From JBCCMB01 sp039026555 (GTDB lineage Bacteria > Pseudomonadota > Alphaproteobacteria > Caulobacterales > Hyphomonadaceae): DNA of 12,670 nt. This document shows, piece after piece, positions 1 through 6,442 of the stretch. The position numbers were made by a program, and so were the translations under genes. Each line of letters begins with the position of its first letter. Position 1 is the first letter of the stretch. The stretch covers positions 1-12,670 of the forward strand of contig JBCCMB010000076.1 in NCBI GenBank assembly GCA_039026555.1, written 5' to 3'. The notes beneath the pieces are model-generated. The model ran no database searches, was not told the origin of the DNA, and saw only the letters and a program-made list of their open reading frames with translations.

Positions 1-99
1 TTCGTCCGCATGAAATGGCCGACCATTGATATCAGTCGCCGATCGGTGGAAGAAACGGCGGCCGGCGTGCTCAACATCATCTCGGAAAAGAAGCGATGA
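1..99 (+). CDS. PPSR-type kinase/pyrophosphorylase (DUF299), C-terminal end only
   Basis: Only the last 32 codons are in the window; the reading frame is open from base 1 and stops at TGA 97-99. The visible tail contains WPTIDISRRSVEETAA, which matches the conserved C-terminal signature of the bacterial PPSR family (pyruvate, phosphate dikinase or PEP synthase regulatory protein), where a W-P-x-I-D-x-[ST]-R-R-S-x-E-E-T-A pattern is typical. Family members reversibly phosphorylate and dephosphorylate a threonine of PPDK or PEP synthetase. The P-loop and catalytic regions are outside the window, so activity cannot be judged. Its stop overlaps the maf start as ATGA, which suggests translational coupling. 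The following order maf-aroE-coaE-dnaQ is the classical alphaproteobacterial neighbourhood of this gene and supports the call. Confidence 0.8.
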   Translation, partial: FVRMKWPTIDISRRSVEETAAGVLNIISEKKR

Positions 100-689
100 C
101 AGACCTCATTTTGGCGTCGCAAAGCGCCTCGCGCGCCGCATTGTTTTCCGGCGCGGGGCTCGCGTTCACCCAAATCGGCGCCAATGTCGATGAAGACGCC
201 GTTAAAGCGGGGATGCGCGCGGAAGGAAAATCAACCGCAGAGCAAGCCGAGGTGCTAGCCGAGATGAAGGCTGCGAAAATCTCTCGAAAGCATGCGGGAT
301 TGGTGGTCGGCGGCGATCAGATGTTGGATTTGAACGGGACAGCTTTCGACAAACCGAAGGATTTGGATCAAGCACGCGACAACTTGCTGAAACTACGTGG
401 AAAAACCCACACCTTAGAAACCGCGATTGTCGTTTGCGAAGGCGGCGCGCCCGTTTGGCGTCATATCGCGAAGCCGAAACTGACCATGCGCGCGTTTTCG
501 GACGCCTTTCTGGATCAGTATATTGACGCGGCCGGCCCAAAAATCCTCGCAAGCGTTGGCGCCTATCAATTGGAAGATTTGGGCGCTCAGCTGTTCAACA
601 AAATCGAAGGCGATTACTTTTCGATCCTCGGGCTGCCGTTGCTGCCGCTGCTGGATTGGCTGCGGGATCGTGGTGTTCTAACGCGATGA
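96..689 (+). CDS. maf: Maf-family nucleoside triphosphate pyrophosphatase
   Basis: A 197-residue cytoplasmic protein, the normal length for Maf. Maf proteins hydrolyse (d)NTPs, often dTTP, UTP or modified nucleotides, to monophosphate plus pyrophosphate. The N-terminal signature is LASQSASR (6-13), a variant of the usual LAS-x-S-P-R-R. Other family positions follow: D33-E34, GGDQ (72-75) where Asp 74 matches the conserved acidic residue of GAD-[TQ], DKP (85-87), His 105, and the C-terminal block GAYQLEDLG (155-163) followed by EGDYFSILGLPL (171-182). The start is the ATG on the preceding stop codon (ATGA), with a GGAAAAG-like Shine-Dalgarno upstream. The GGDQ and GAYQLEDLG forms resemble the second Maf paralogue seen in many alphaproteobacteria, so substrate preference is uncertain. 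It ends in an ATGA overlap with aroE. Confidence 0.92.
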   Translation: MTDLILASQSASRAALFSGAGLAFTQIGANVDEDAVKAGMRAEGKSTAEQAEVLAEMKAAKISRKHAGLVVGGDQMLDLNGTAFDKPKDLDQARDNLLKLRGKTHTLETAIVVCEGGAPVWRHIAKPKLTMRAFSDAFLDQYIDAAGPKILASVGAYQLEDLGAQLFNKIEGDYFSILGLPLLPLLDWLRDRGVLTR

Positions 690-1567
690 ACTCGTCCAAC
701 ATCTCAGCAAAAACAGCACTTTACGGCGTTGTGGGCGATCCGGTATCCCACTCGCTTTCGCCGCTCATCCATAATCTTTGGATCCAAGAGGCGCAGGTCG
801 ATGCGCGCTATTTGGCGTTTCATCTTAAAAGCGATTCGGTGGTGGAAGACTTGCGCTCGCTCGGCCGGGCCGGCGTTTCCGGGCTGAATATCACCTTGCC
901 ACACAAAGCCGCCGCGTTTGCGGCGGCTTCAAACATCAGCGATGTGGGGCGGGCGCTGGGTGTCGCGAACACTCTGATATTGGACGATAACGGCGCCTGG
1001 CGCGCCGACAACACGGATGTGGCGGGGTTTCGCGTCGCATTGAGCCGGTTGTCTCAGGGCCGCGCGACCTCGTCCGGCGAGTCCGGTTTGACGGATAAGT
1101 TTCAAAGGGCGGTTTTGATTGGTGCGGGCGGTGCGGGGCGGGCGGCGGCTTATGCGCTGGGGTTCGACGATTCTCTGCAGCTAACGATTGTCAACCGGAC
1201 GCCGGAGCGAGCGGTCGAACTGGTCGACTCATTGCAGATCGAGGCGGACATTGTGGAGTTTCGGGCATTGGAGGCGGCGATCAAATCGGCCGATCTCGTC
1301 GTCAACGCCACAAGTGCGGGGCATTCCGATGGGACCGCCCTCCAATGGCCAGAGGCGCGACCCGGCCAATGCGCGTTCGATTTGTCGTACGGCGCGGCCG
1401 CCGATGACGCCTTGCGCGCGGCGCGTGTAGCCGGATGGATAACTGAGGACGGCCTCGCCATGCTCGTCGGCCAGGCGGCTGAGAGTTTCACCCAATGGTT
1501 CGGCGTTGAGCCGGATCTTGACCAGGCGCTGGCGGCTTGCCGGTCCGCTGTCGGGGGCGGCGCATGA
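686..1567 (+). CDS. aroE: Shikimate dehydrogenase (NADP+)
   Basis: Predicted to reduce 3-dehydroshikimate to shikimate with NADPH in aromatic amino acid synthesis. The protein is 293 residues. Visible motifs are the substrate-binding SHSLSP (21-26), NITLPHK (68-74) with the catalytic Lys 74, DNTD (108-111) with the partner Asp 111, the Rossmann loop GAGGAGRA (146-153), NRT (170-172) contacting the NADP phosphate, and a C-terminal DGLAMLVGQAAESF segment (255-268) with the conserved Gln. I chose ATG 686 rather than an upstream in-frame start at 656 because it forms an ATGA overlap with the maf stop and because homology begins just after it. A polar loop at about 122-140 between the two domains looks slightly longer than usual. 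It overlaps coaE by ATGA. Confidence 0.95.
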   Translation: MNSSNISAKTALYGVVGDPVSHSLSPLIHNLWIQEAQVDARYLAFHLKSDSVVEDLRSLGRAGVSGLNITLPHKAAAFAAASNISDVGRALGVANTLILDDNGAWRADNTDVAGFRVALSRLSQGRATSSGESGLTDKFQRAVLIGAGGAGRAAAYALGFDDSLQLTIVNRTPERAVELVDSLQIEADIVEFRALEAAIKSADLVVNATSAGHSDGTALQWPEARPGQCAFDLSYGAAADDALRAARVAGWITEDGLAMLVGQAAESFTQWFGVEPDLDQALAACRSAVGGGA

Positions 1568-2169
1568 TCCTTGTCGGTCTGACCGGGTCTATCGGTATGG
1601 GAAAATCGACCACGGCTGAAATGTTCGCCGATCGCGGCGTGCCCGTTTATGACGCCGACGCCGCCGTTCACAGGCTCTACCAGCCGGGCGGCGCGGCGGT
1701 CGCGCCGTTGGAGGCGGCGTTTCCTGGAATTATCGACGAGGACGGCGGCGTCGATCGGGCTGTGCTACGCGACCGCGTGCTAGACGACAAAGACGCGATG
1801 GCGCGTTTGGAGGGGATTGTTCATCCGCTCGTTGGGCAAATGCAGCTGAGCTTTCTCGCCAACGCACGGGAGGGGGGGGCCGACATGGTCGTGTTGGACA
1901 TTCCGCTCTTGTTCGAAAATGGCGGCGAAAAGCGCGTCGATATCGTTGTTGTTGTTTCCGCATCTGCCGAGGTTCAGCGCACACGTGTTTTGGCGCGTGA
2001 GGGGATGACGGAAGACGCGTTTGAGGCGATCTTAAAGAAGCAAACGCCTGATTCGGAAAAACGCGCGCGGGCTGACTATGTGATCGATACGGGCCAGGGC
2101 CTTGATCACGCTGCGGCGCAGGTTGATGCGGTGATTGAGGCGGTGCGCGACAATAGAGGACAAGCCTAA
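1564..2169 (+). CDS. coaE: Dephospho-CoA kinase
   Basis: Predicted to catalyse the last step of coenzyme A synthesis, ATP-dependent phosphorylation of the 3'-OH of dephospho-CoA. The protein is 201 residues, typical of the family. Motifs are the P-loop GLTGSIGMGKST (5-16), DADAAVH (30-36) of the substrate region, HPLV (87-90), DIPLLFE (112-118) in the CoA-binding domain, and the late KKQTPDSEK (158-166) and ADYVIDTG (170-177) segments of the lid and core. The start at 1564 overlaps the aroE stop as ATGA; an in-frame start at 1537 would only add an unconserved extension inside aroE. The gene ends six bases before dnaQ and belongs to the same tight operon. Confidence 0.95.
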   Translation: MILVGLTGSIGMGKSTTAEMFADRGVPVYDADAAVHRLYQPGGAAVAPLEAAFPGIIDEDGGVDRAVLRDRVLDDKDAMARLEGIVHPLVGQMQLSFLANAREGGADMVVLDIPLLFENGGEKRVDIVVVVSASAEVQRTRVLAREGMTEDAFEAILKKQTPDSEKRARADYVIDTGQGLDHAAAQVDAVIEAVRDNRGQA

Positions 2170-2175
2170 TAAACG

Positions 2176-2877
2176 ATGAGGGAAATTTGTTTCGATACTG
2201 AAACGACGGGCCTTGATCCGAAAAATGGCGACCGGATCATCGAATTGGGCGCCGTCGAGCTTGAAAATCTGCTGCCGACGGGCCGTGAGTTTCACGCCTT
2301 CATCAATCCGCAGCGCGCCGTCAGCGCCGACACGATCCGGATTACCGGCATCACGGATGATATGCTTGCCGACAAGCCGGATTTCTCCGATCCGAGTGTG
2401 GTTGGCGCGCTGATGGAATTTTTCGGCGATGCGCCGCTTGTGGCTCACAATGCGGAGTTTGATCGCGCCTTTTTGAATGCTGAGCTGGAGCGCTGCGGGC
2501 GCGGGCCAATCCCGAAAGACCGTTTTGTCGATACGCTTGGCATCGCCCGTCAGCGTTACCCCGGCGCGTCAAATACGCTGGACGCCCTGTGCAAGCGGTT
2601 CGACATCTCAATTGAAAAGCGAGACCTGCACGGCGCCGTGATCGACAGCCAATTATTGGCCGGCGTTTATCTGGAATTGCGCGGGGGCCGCGCACGGGCG
2701 TTTGAGTTCGGTGATGTCGCGACCGCCGCCGCCGATACGGCTGTCGCCGAGCGTCGACCTCGCCGTTCTAGGCCAAAGCCGCTCCCATCAAGACTGAGCG
2801 AGGCGGAACGAAGGGCTCACGCCGCTTTCGTCGACAGCCTCGGCGAAAATGCGATCTGGTCGAAGTTTAGCTCGTAG
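2176..2877 (+). CDS. dnaQ: DNA polymerase III epsilon subunit (3'-5' proofreading exonuclease)
   Basis: A 233-residue DnaQ-family exonuclease that would proofread for the replicative polymerase III core. The DEDDh motifs are complete: ExoI FDTETTG (6-12, Asp 7 and Glu 9), ExoII HNAEFD (91-96, Asp 96), and ExoIII with His 152 and Asp 157 in DLHGAVID (150-157). The exonuclease domain ends near residue 170. A basic, Arg/Pro-rich linker (about 192-205) leads to a C-terminal helix rich in Glu, Arg and Ala followed by GENAIW (223-228), probably the polymerase-alpha-binding tail found in alphaproteobacterial epsilon subunits. ATG 2176 follows the coaE stop closely; an AGAGGA at 2155-2160 is rather far for a ribosome site, so coupled translation is likely. 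The 3' end overlaps convergent secB by 11 bases. Confidence 0.95.
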   Translation: MREICFDTETTGLDPKNGDRIIELGAVELENLLPTGREFHAFINPQRAVSADTIRITGITDDMLADKPDFSDPSVVGALMEFFGDAPLVAHNAEFDRAFLNAELERCGRGPIPKDRFVDTLGIARQRYPGASNTLDALCKRFDISIEKRDLHGAVIDSQLLAGVYLELRGGRARAFEFGDVATAAADTAVAERRPRRSRPKPLPSRLSEAERRAHAAFVDSLGENAIWSKFSS

Positions 2878-3394
2878 GCGCTTCGCCGGCGGGGCTCGCC
2901 CCGGTTTCAGATTCGCGCTGCTTGCGATACAGGCCGACAAAATCGATCGGATCGATCAATAGCGGCGGATAACCGCCTTCGCGTGTGATCTCGGCGATTA
3001 AACGGCGCGCGAAGGGGAAAAGCAGCCGCGGGCATTCGATCAACAACATGGGCTCGATATCGGTTTGCGACGCGTCTTTGATTTCAAACAGGCCCGCATA
3101 AAGCAATTCTGCGATAAACACGACTTCGTCGCCATTGCGCTTTGCCTCTGCGGCAAGGCGTAAACTCACCTCGAACGTGTTGTCCCGGCCTTGGATCGTG
3201 TCGGCTTTGACATCGATTCCCAGCTCGATGTTCGGCGCGCTTTGCGCGCTCTGAGCTTCTAGCGGTCGTGGGTTTTCGAACGACAAATCCTTTACATACT
3301 GACCCAACACGCGGATGAGCGGTCCGCCGCTTTGCATCGCCGGATTGGCGCCCGGGGGCGATTGCGGAGTGTCTGCAGACGGCGTGTCGTTCAT
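2867..3394 (-). CDS. secB: Protein-export chaperone SecB
   Basis: A cytosolic tetrameric chaperone that keeps preproteins unfolded and delivers them to SecA. The protein is 175 residues. After a Pro/Ser/Ala-rich N-terminal tail of about 25 residues comes the SecB core beginning VLGQYVKDLSFENP (29-42), with FEVSLRL and ECPRLLFPFAR-type strands and helices in the middle and the hallmark GGYPPLLIDPIDFVGLY near the C terminus. The final residues are an acidic, Ala/Pro-rich tail with no Cys-His zinc-ligand pattern. The start ATG is at 3394-3392 on the minus strand, preceded by an AGGT that could serve as a weak ribosome site. Location between dnaQ and timA is the usual alphaproteobacterial context. 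It is divergent from timA and overlaps dnaQ at its 3' end. Confidence 0.95.
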   Translation of the reverse strand: MNDTPSADTPQSPPGANPAMQSGGPLIRVLGQYVKDLSFENPRPLEAQSAQSAPNIELGIDVKADTIQGRDNTFEVSLRLAAEAKRNGDEVVFIAELLYAGLFEIKDASQTDIEPMLLIECPRLLFPFARRLIAEITREGGYPPLLIDPIDFVGLYRKQRESETGASPAGEAPTS

Positions 3395-3546
3395 TAACTT
3401 GACCTAAGTTTAACCAGTTTTAGTTTTTGGGCGGGCTATCATGGCGTAACAAGTGCGGCAAGCGCGGGCTGACGAGAACGGTTTAAGCGCCTATATACGA
3501 CGCAGCCATAGGTTGGGTCGCGCCCGCCACTTTACTAGCGAGCTGA
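3395..3546. other. Divergent intergenic spacer between secB and timA
   Basis: A 152-base gap with no convincing ORF; the ATG at 3441 is followed almost at once by a stop. It must contain the promoters of both secB and the timA operon. A short AT-rich inverted repeat (AACTT 3396-3400 and AAGTT 3406-3410, 5-base spacer) sits between the secB start and its upstream region and brackets the likely SD. A candidate timA promoter is listed separately. Confidence 0.6.
3469..3497 (+). promoter_or_regulatory. Candidate sigma70-type promoter for timA-mltA-smr
   Basis: CTGACG at 3469-3474 (one mismatch to the TTGACG-like -35 box used by alphaproteobacterial housekeeping sigma) is followed after exactly 17 bases by TATATA at 3492-3497, a reasonable -10 box. 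Transcription would begin near 3504, giving a 5' leader of about 43 bases before the timA ATG. This comes from pattern matching by eye only. Confidence 0.4.
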
Positions 3547-4155
3547 ATGAAGTCGTTGATGTTGGACTTAGAACTAATCATTTTCGCAGCTGTCGCCGTT
3601 TTCGTGCTGAGCCGGCTTTACGCCGTGCTGGGACGAAAAACGGGCGCTGAGCCGCCGCCTCAAATTCTTCAAGAAGGCGCGGCTCGTCGAAACGCTCCGG
3701 ATCCTGAGCCGCGGCCGGCTGTGCGGCCCGCCTTTACCGGCCCCGCCGCCGCAGGCATGGAGGCGATCGCCGGCGTGGACGCGATGTTCGATCCCGATGG
3801 CTTTTCTCGCGGCGCAAAGGCCGCTTATGAGATGATCGTCAATGCGTTTGCGGACGGCGACAGGGATACTTTGGGCGACCTTCTCACAGAGGAGGTGTAT
3901 GAAGCTTATGACGACGCGATCAGCACGCGCGACGAGGATGAGCACGAACCTTTGCGGTTAATGCGCCTGAAGTCCGCTGAGATTATCGATGCAGAATTGA
4001 CGAATGACGGTATGGCGCGGGTGTCGGTGTCTTTCGACGCAGAGCTCAGCGACGGCGAAAACCTAAGGGCGGCGAAAGAAATATGGACGTTCGAACGGCT
4101 CGCCGAGAGCGACGATCCCAATTGGCGCCTCGCCGAGGTCGAAACCGCCTCCTAA
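3547..4155 (+). CDS. timA: Tim44-like domain membrane protein (TimA type)
   Basis: A 202-residue protein with a single N-terminal hydrophobic segment (about 8-28, LELIIFAAVAVFVLSRLYAV) ending in the YAVLGR motif typical of alphaproteobacterial TimA, then a Pro/Ala-rich linker (about 34-70), then a Tim44-like domain (about 80-200) with FSRGAKAAYEMIVNAFADGD near its start and an EIWTFER strand near its end. Tim44 is the matrix-side motor anchor of mitochondrial import; the bacterial relatives are membrane-associated, but their function is not well established, so I assign no precise role. ATG 3547 is used; the in-frame ATG at 3559 is possible and would still keep the membrane segment. Its neighbours mltA and smr are the standard partners of this gene in Alphaproteobacteria. 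The last 73 bases overlap the proposed mltA start. Confidence 0.82.
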   Translation: MKSLMLDLELIIFAAVAVFVLSRLYAVLGRKTGAEPPPQILQEGAARRNAPDPEPRPAVRPAFTGPAAAGMEAIAGVDAMFDPDGFSRGAKAAYEMIVNAFADGDRDTLGDLLTEEVYEAYDDAISTRDEDEHEPLRLMRLKSAEIIDAELTNDGMARVSVSFDAELSDGENLRAAKEIWTFERLAESDDPNWRLAEVETAS

Positions 4156-5378
4156 ATCCGGCGTTTTTGGTGTTCGCGTGGCTGCTTGCGGCCTGCGATC
4201 CAAACAGCGAATCATGGCGCGATGTGTTGGCCCCGCAACCCGACGATTTTGAAACGCCTCTTGTCGCCGCTGAGTTTGAAGACTTACCGGGCTGGGACGC
4301 GGCGGATGCGGTGTCCGCGCTCGCGGCCTTCCGAAAATCTTGCGAAAAATGGGTGGCGTCGGATGTGGATCGCCCCGTCACAAGCCGCGCGTCTTACGGC
4401 GGAAAAATAGCAGATTGGACGCCGGCCTGTGAGGCGGCGGGCGGCGATGTGGCTACACAAGATGCCGCGAGAGCGTATTTCGAGGCATGGTTTTCCCCGC
4501 TGGAAGTTGCGCCTAACGCAGATACGTCAAAACTGACGGGCTATTTTGAACCGGAACTTATGGCGCGGCGCGCCCCGGAGCCGGGGTTTGACGCTGCGAT
4601 TCCGGGGCCTCCGGATGATTTGGTGTCCGTCAATCTTGGTGATTTTGACGAAAGTCTTGGAACGCGGCGTTTTTGGGGGCAGGTGAAAGGCGGCCGCCTG
4701 CGTCTTTATCCCCCGCGCGCGGACATTGTCGACGATCCTGCGCGCGCTTTGGGTTTTGCCGATCCCGGCGACGTTTTTTACCTCCAAATTCAAGGCTCCG
4801 GTCGGGTGTCTTTTCCAGACGGCGAAACCATCCGCGCCGCATTCGCCGCACACAACAACCGGCCCTTCGGGTCGATCGCGCGCTATTTGATCGATCAAGG
4901 CGAGATTACGCGATCGCAAGCGGGTATGTCCGGCGTCAAAGCCTGGATGGCGGCGGCGGGGTCGCTTAGGGCGCAGCATGCGATGAACCAAAATCCACGC
5001 TATGTCTGGTTTCGCGCCGAAACGCTTGATCCGGCTTTGGGCCCAAAAGGCGCTCAGGGCGTCCCGCTGACGCCGATGGCCAGCATGGCGGTCGATCCCA
5101 ATTTTCATCCTTATGGCGCGCCGATTTTTATCGACACGCGGGCGCCGGTCGAGCCGGGGGATTGGGAGGGCGCGCCCTTTCAAACCCTTGTAATCGCCCA
5201 AGATACCGGCGGAGCGATCACTGGCGTTCGACGCGGCGACCTGTTTTTCGGGTGGGGCGACGAAGCCGGCGGCCGCGCATCCTCCATGAACCACGAGATG
5301 CGGATGTGGACGCTGTTGCCGAAATCGCTGGCCGCGCAGATCGCGCCGCAGAAGGCCGAGATCGAAGCCCAGCCATGA
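4083..5378 (+). CDS. mltA: Membrane-bound lytic murein transglycosylase A (MltA), lipoprotein
   Basis: Predicted to cleave the MurNAc-GlcNAc bond of peptidoglycan, forming 1,6-anhydro products. The 431-residue form has a very basic n-region (1-22), a hydrophobic segment (about 26-37) and a lipobox LAAC with lipidated Cys 38. The MltA domain starts around LTGYFEPEL (151-159) and includes YLQIQGSG (233-240). The C-terminal 3D domain carries AQDTGGAITG (Asp 374) and RGDLFFGWG; Asp 386 in RGD corresponds by position to the catalytic Asp 308 region of E. coli MltA. ATG 4083 lies 73 bases inside timA; TTG 4122 would give a shorter, more ordinary signal peptide and a 34-base overlap, so the exact start is unsettled. 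The residue after Cys 38 is Asp, discussed as a finding. The stop overlaps smr by ATGA. Confidence 0.92.
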   Translation: MDVRTARRERRSQLAPRRGRNRLLNPAFLVFAWLLAACDPNSESWRDVLAPQPDDFETPLVAAEFEDLPGWDAADAVSALAAFRKSCEKWVASDVDRPVTSRASYGGKIADWTPACEAAGGDVATQDAARAYFEAWFSPLEVAPNADTSKLTGYFEPELMARRAPEPGFDAAIPGPPDDLVSVNLGDFDESLGTRRFWGQVKGGRLRLYPPRADIVDDPARALGFADPGDVFYLQIQGSGRVSFPDGETIRAAFAAHNNRPFGSIARYLIDQGEITRSQAGMSGVKAWMAAAGSLRAQHAMNQNPRYVWFRAETLDPALGPKGAQGVPLTPMASMAVDPNFHPYGAPIFIDTRAPVEPGDWEGAPFQTLVIAQDTGGAITGVRRGDLFFGWGDEAGGRASSMNHEMRMWTLLPKSLAAQIAPQKAEIEAQP

Positions 5379-5917
5379 CGCGTCGCCGCCTAACAGAAGA
5401 CGACAAGAAGATCTGGCGGCGCGTCTCGCGCACCGTCACACCCATGAAGGATCGCCCGGCGCCGATCGAGACACCGGACCAGGCGGCAAATCCCGATCCA
5501 AGCGCAATCCAAGCGGATCCAAAGGGTCGCAGCGGGATCAGACACACCGTGAAACCTCCAAAGGCCCGGACGCCGCCCAAAGCGCCGCCGGCGGATCTCG
5601 GCGGCGACAAGCGCGTGCGGCGCGGTCGCGCGGCGGTAGATGCGCGTTTGGATCTACATGGCCATACCCAAGATAGTGCGCGCGCAGCGTTGGTTGGTTT
5701 TGTGACCAGACAGCGCGCGCAGGGCGCGCAGTGCGTTTTGGTCATCACCGGTAAGGGCCGCCTGGGAGCGGGCGTTCTAAAGGCGCGGTTCTTGGATTGG
5801 CTGTCCGAACCGGAATTGCGTGTTCACATTTCCGGCTATGCGCAGGCGCATCAACGTCATGGCGGGGGAGGGGCGTTTTATGTCTTTCTCAAACGCCTAA
5901 AAGCCTCGAACCCATAA
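5375..5917 (+). CDS. Smr/MutS2 C-terminal domain protein
   Basis: A 180-residue protein. The first 85 residues are basic and rich in Pro, Lys, Arg and Ala, probably disordered. An Smr domain follows (about 88-175) with its three signatures: LDLHG (92-96), VLVITGKG (121-128) containing TGKG, and HGGGGAFYVFLKR (162-174). Smr domains are small nuclease or nucleic-acid-binding modules; stand-alone Smr proteins next to mltA are common in Alphaproteobacteria, but their physiological substrate is not settled. The start at 5375 forms an ATGA overlap with the mltA stop; an in-frame extension back to 5162 lies wholly inside mltA and has no family resemblance. It ends three bases from the convergent stop of the membrane protein gene at 5921. 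Confidence 0.88.
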   Translation: MTRRRLTEDDKKIWRRVSRTVTPMKDRPAPIETPDQAANPDPSAIQADPKGRSGIRHTVKPPKARTPPKAPPADLGGDKRVRRGRAAVDARLDLHGHTQDSARAALVGFVTRQRAQGAQCVLVITGKGRLGAGVLKARFLDWLSEPELRVHISGYAQAHQRHGGGGAFYVFLKRLKASNP

Positions 5918-5920
5918 TCG

Positions 5921-6442
5921 CTATCGGTCGACGGTCACATACGCCGATGCGGCGGCGAGGAACATCGACATCGTACCCTGATATCCGCTCATATTGAGGC
6001 AATAGGGCGGCAAATTCACAAACTCATTGGCGATGGCGCCTTTGTAGATCGCGCCGGATTTGTAGATGTCCGGCAAGGGCGAGGCGGGGATGATCTCGAT
6101 CAGGCCTTCGCTCTGATGATCGGCGACGCGAAGGCGTTCAATCGCGGACCAGGGCAAGATGATTCCATCGAGACGACGAATGTATAAACCTTCCTCCGAG
6201 ACGCGCAGCATGACCGGACCGGCAACCGCACGAAACGCCATGATCGCGGCCAGTACGGGCCCGCCCAATACGCAGATATAGCCGAACATCTGTCCGACGA
6301 GAGGTGCGCCAGGCTGGCGAAGCGCCCAAAATCCTAGGCCTGCAGCCATTAGACCTGCTGCGACGAATAGAATTGAAAACAATCGGTTCGCCCGAAACTC
6401 GACCGCGCTGACAATCGGGCCGGGCGCTCTGGGCGCGGCCAT
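5921..6442 (-). CDS. Small two-helix membrane protein with a PH-like C-terminal region (STM3941-like?)
   Basis: A 173-residue protein with two hydrophobic helices (about 20-41 and 48-71) joined by a short loop, then a soluble beta-rich region (about 75-160) containing VSEEGLYIRR (81-90), LPWSAIERLRV (96-106) and alternating hydrophobic strands. This layout, two membrane helices followed by an 'LxIxxxGlxxR...iPWxxIxxi' pattern, resembles bacterial PH-like membrane proteins such as the STM3941 family; that similarity is tentative and I assign no function. The ATG at 6442 shares one base with the hslU stop (TGATG), and there is no clear Shine-Dalgarno upstream, so translation probably depends on ribosomes finishing hslU. 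A TTG one codon earlier also exists but is less likely. It converges with smr across three bases. Confidence 0.75.
   Translation of the reverse strand: MAAPRAPGPIVSAVEFRANRLFSILFVAAGLMAAGLGFWALRQPGAPLVGQMFGYICVLGGPVLAAIMAFRAVAGPVMLRVSEEGLYIRRLDGIILPWSAIERLRVADHQSEGLIEIIPASPLPDIYKSGAIYKGAIANEFVNLPPYCLNMSGYQGTMSMFLAAASAYVTVDR

Noticed and set aside
3394..3425. TTAA repeats upstream of secB as a CtrA site (TTAA-N7-TTAA)
   Set aside because: The TTAA elements are about 12 bases apart, not 7, and TTAACCAGTTTTAG has only one intact half.
4527..5294. Long minus-strand open frame opposite mltA (255 codons)
   Set aside because: It lies wholly within mltA, is very Arg/Pro-rich, shows no family motif and arises from the GC-rich codon use of the real gene.
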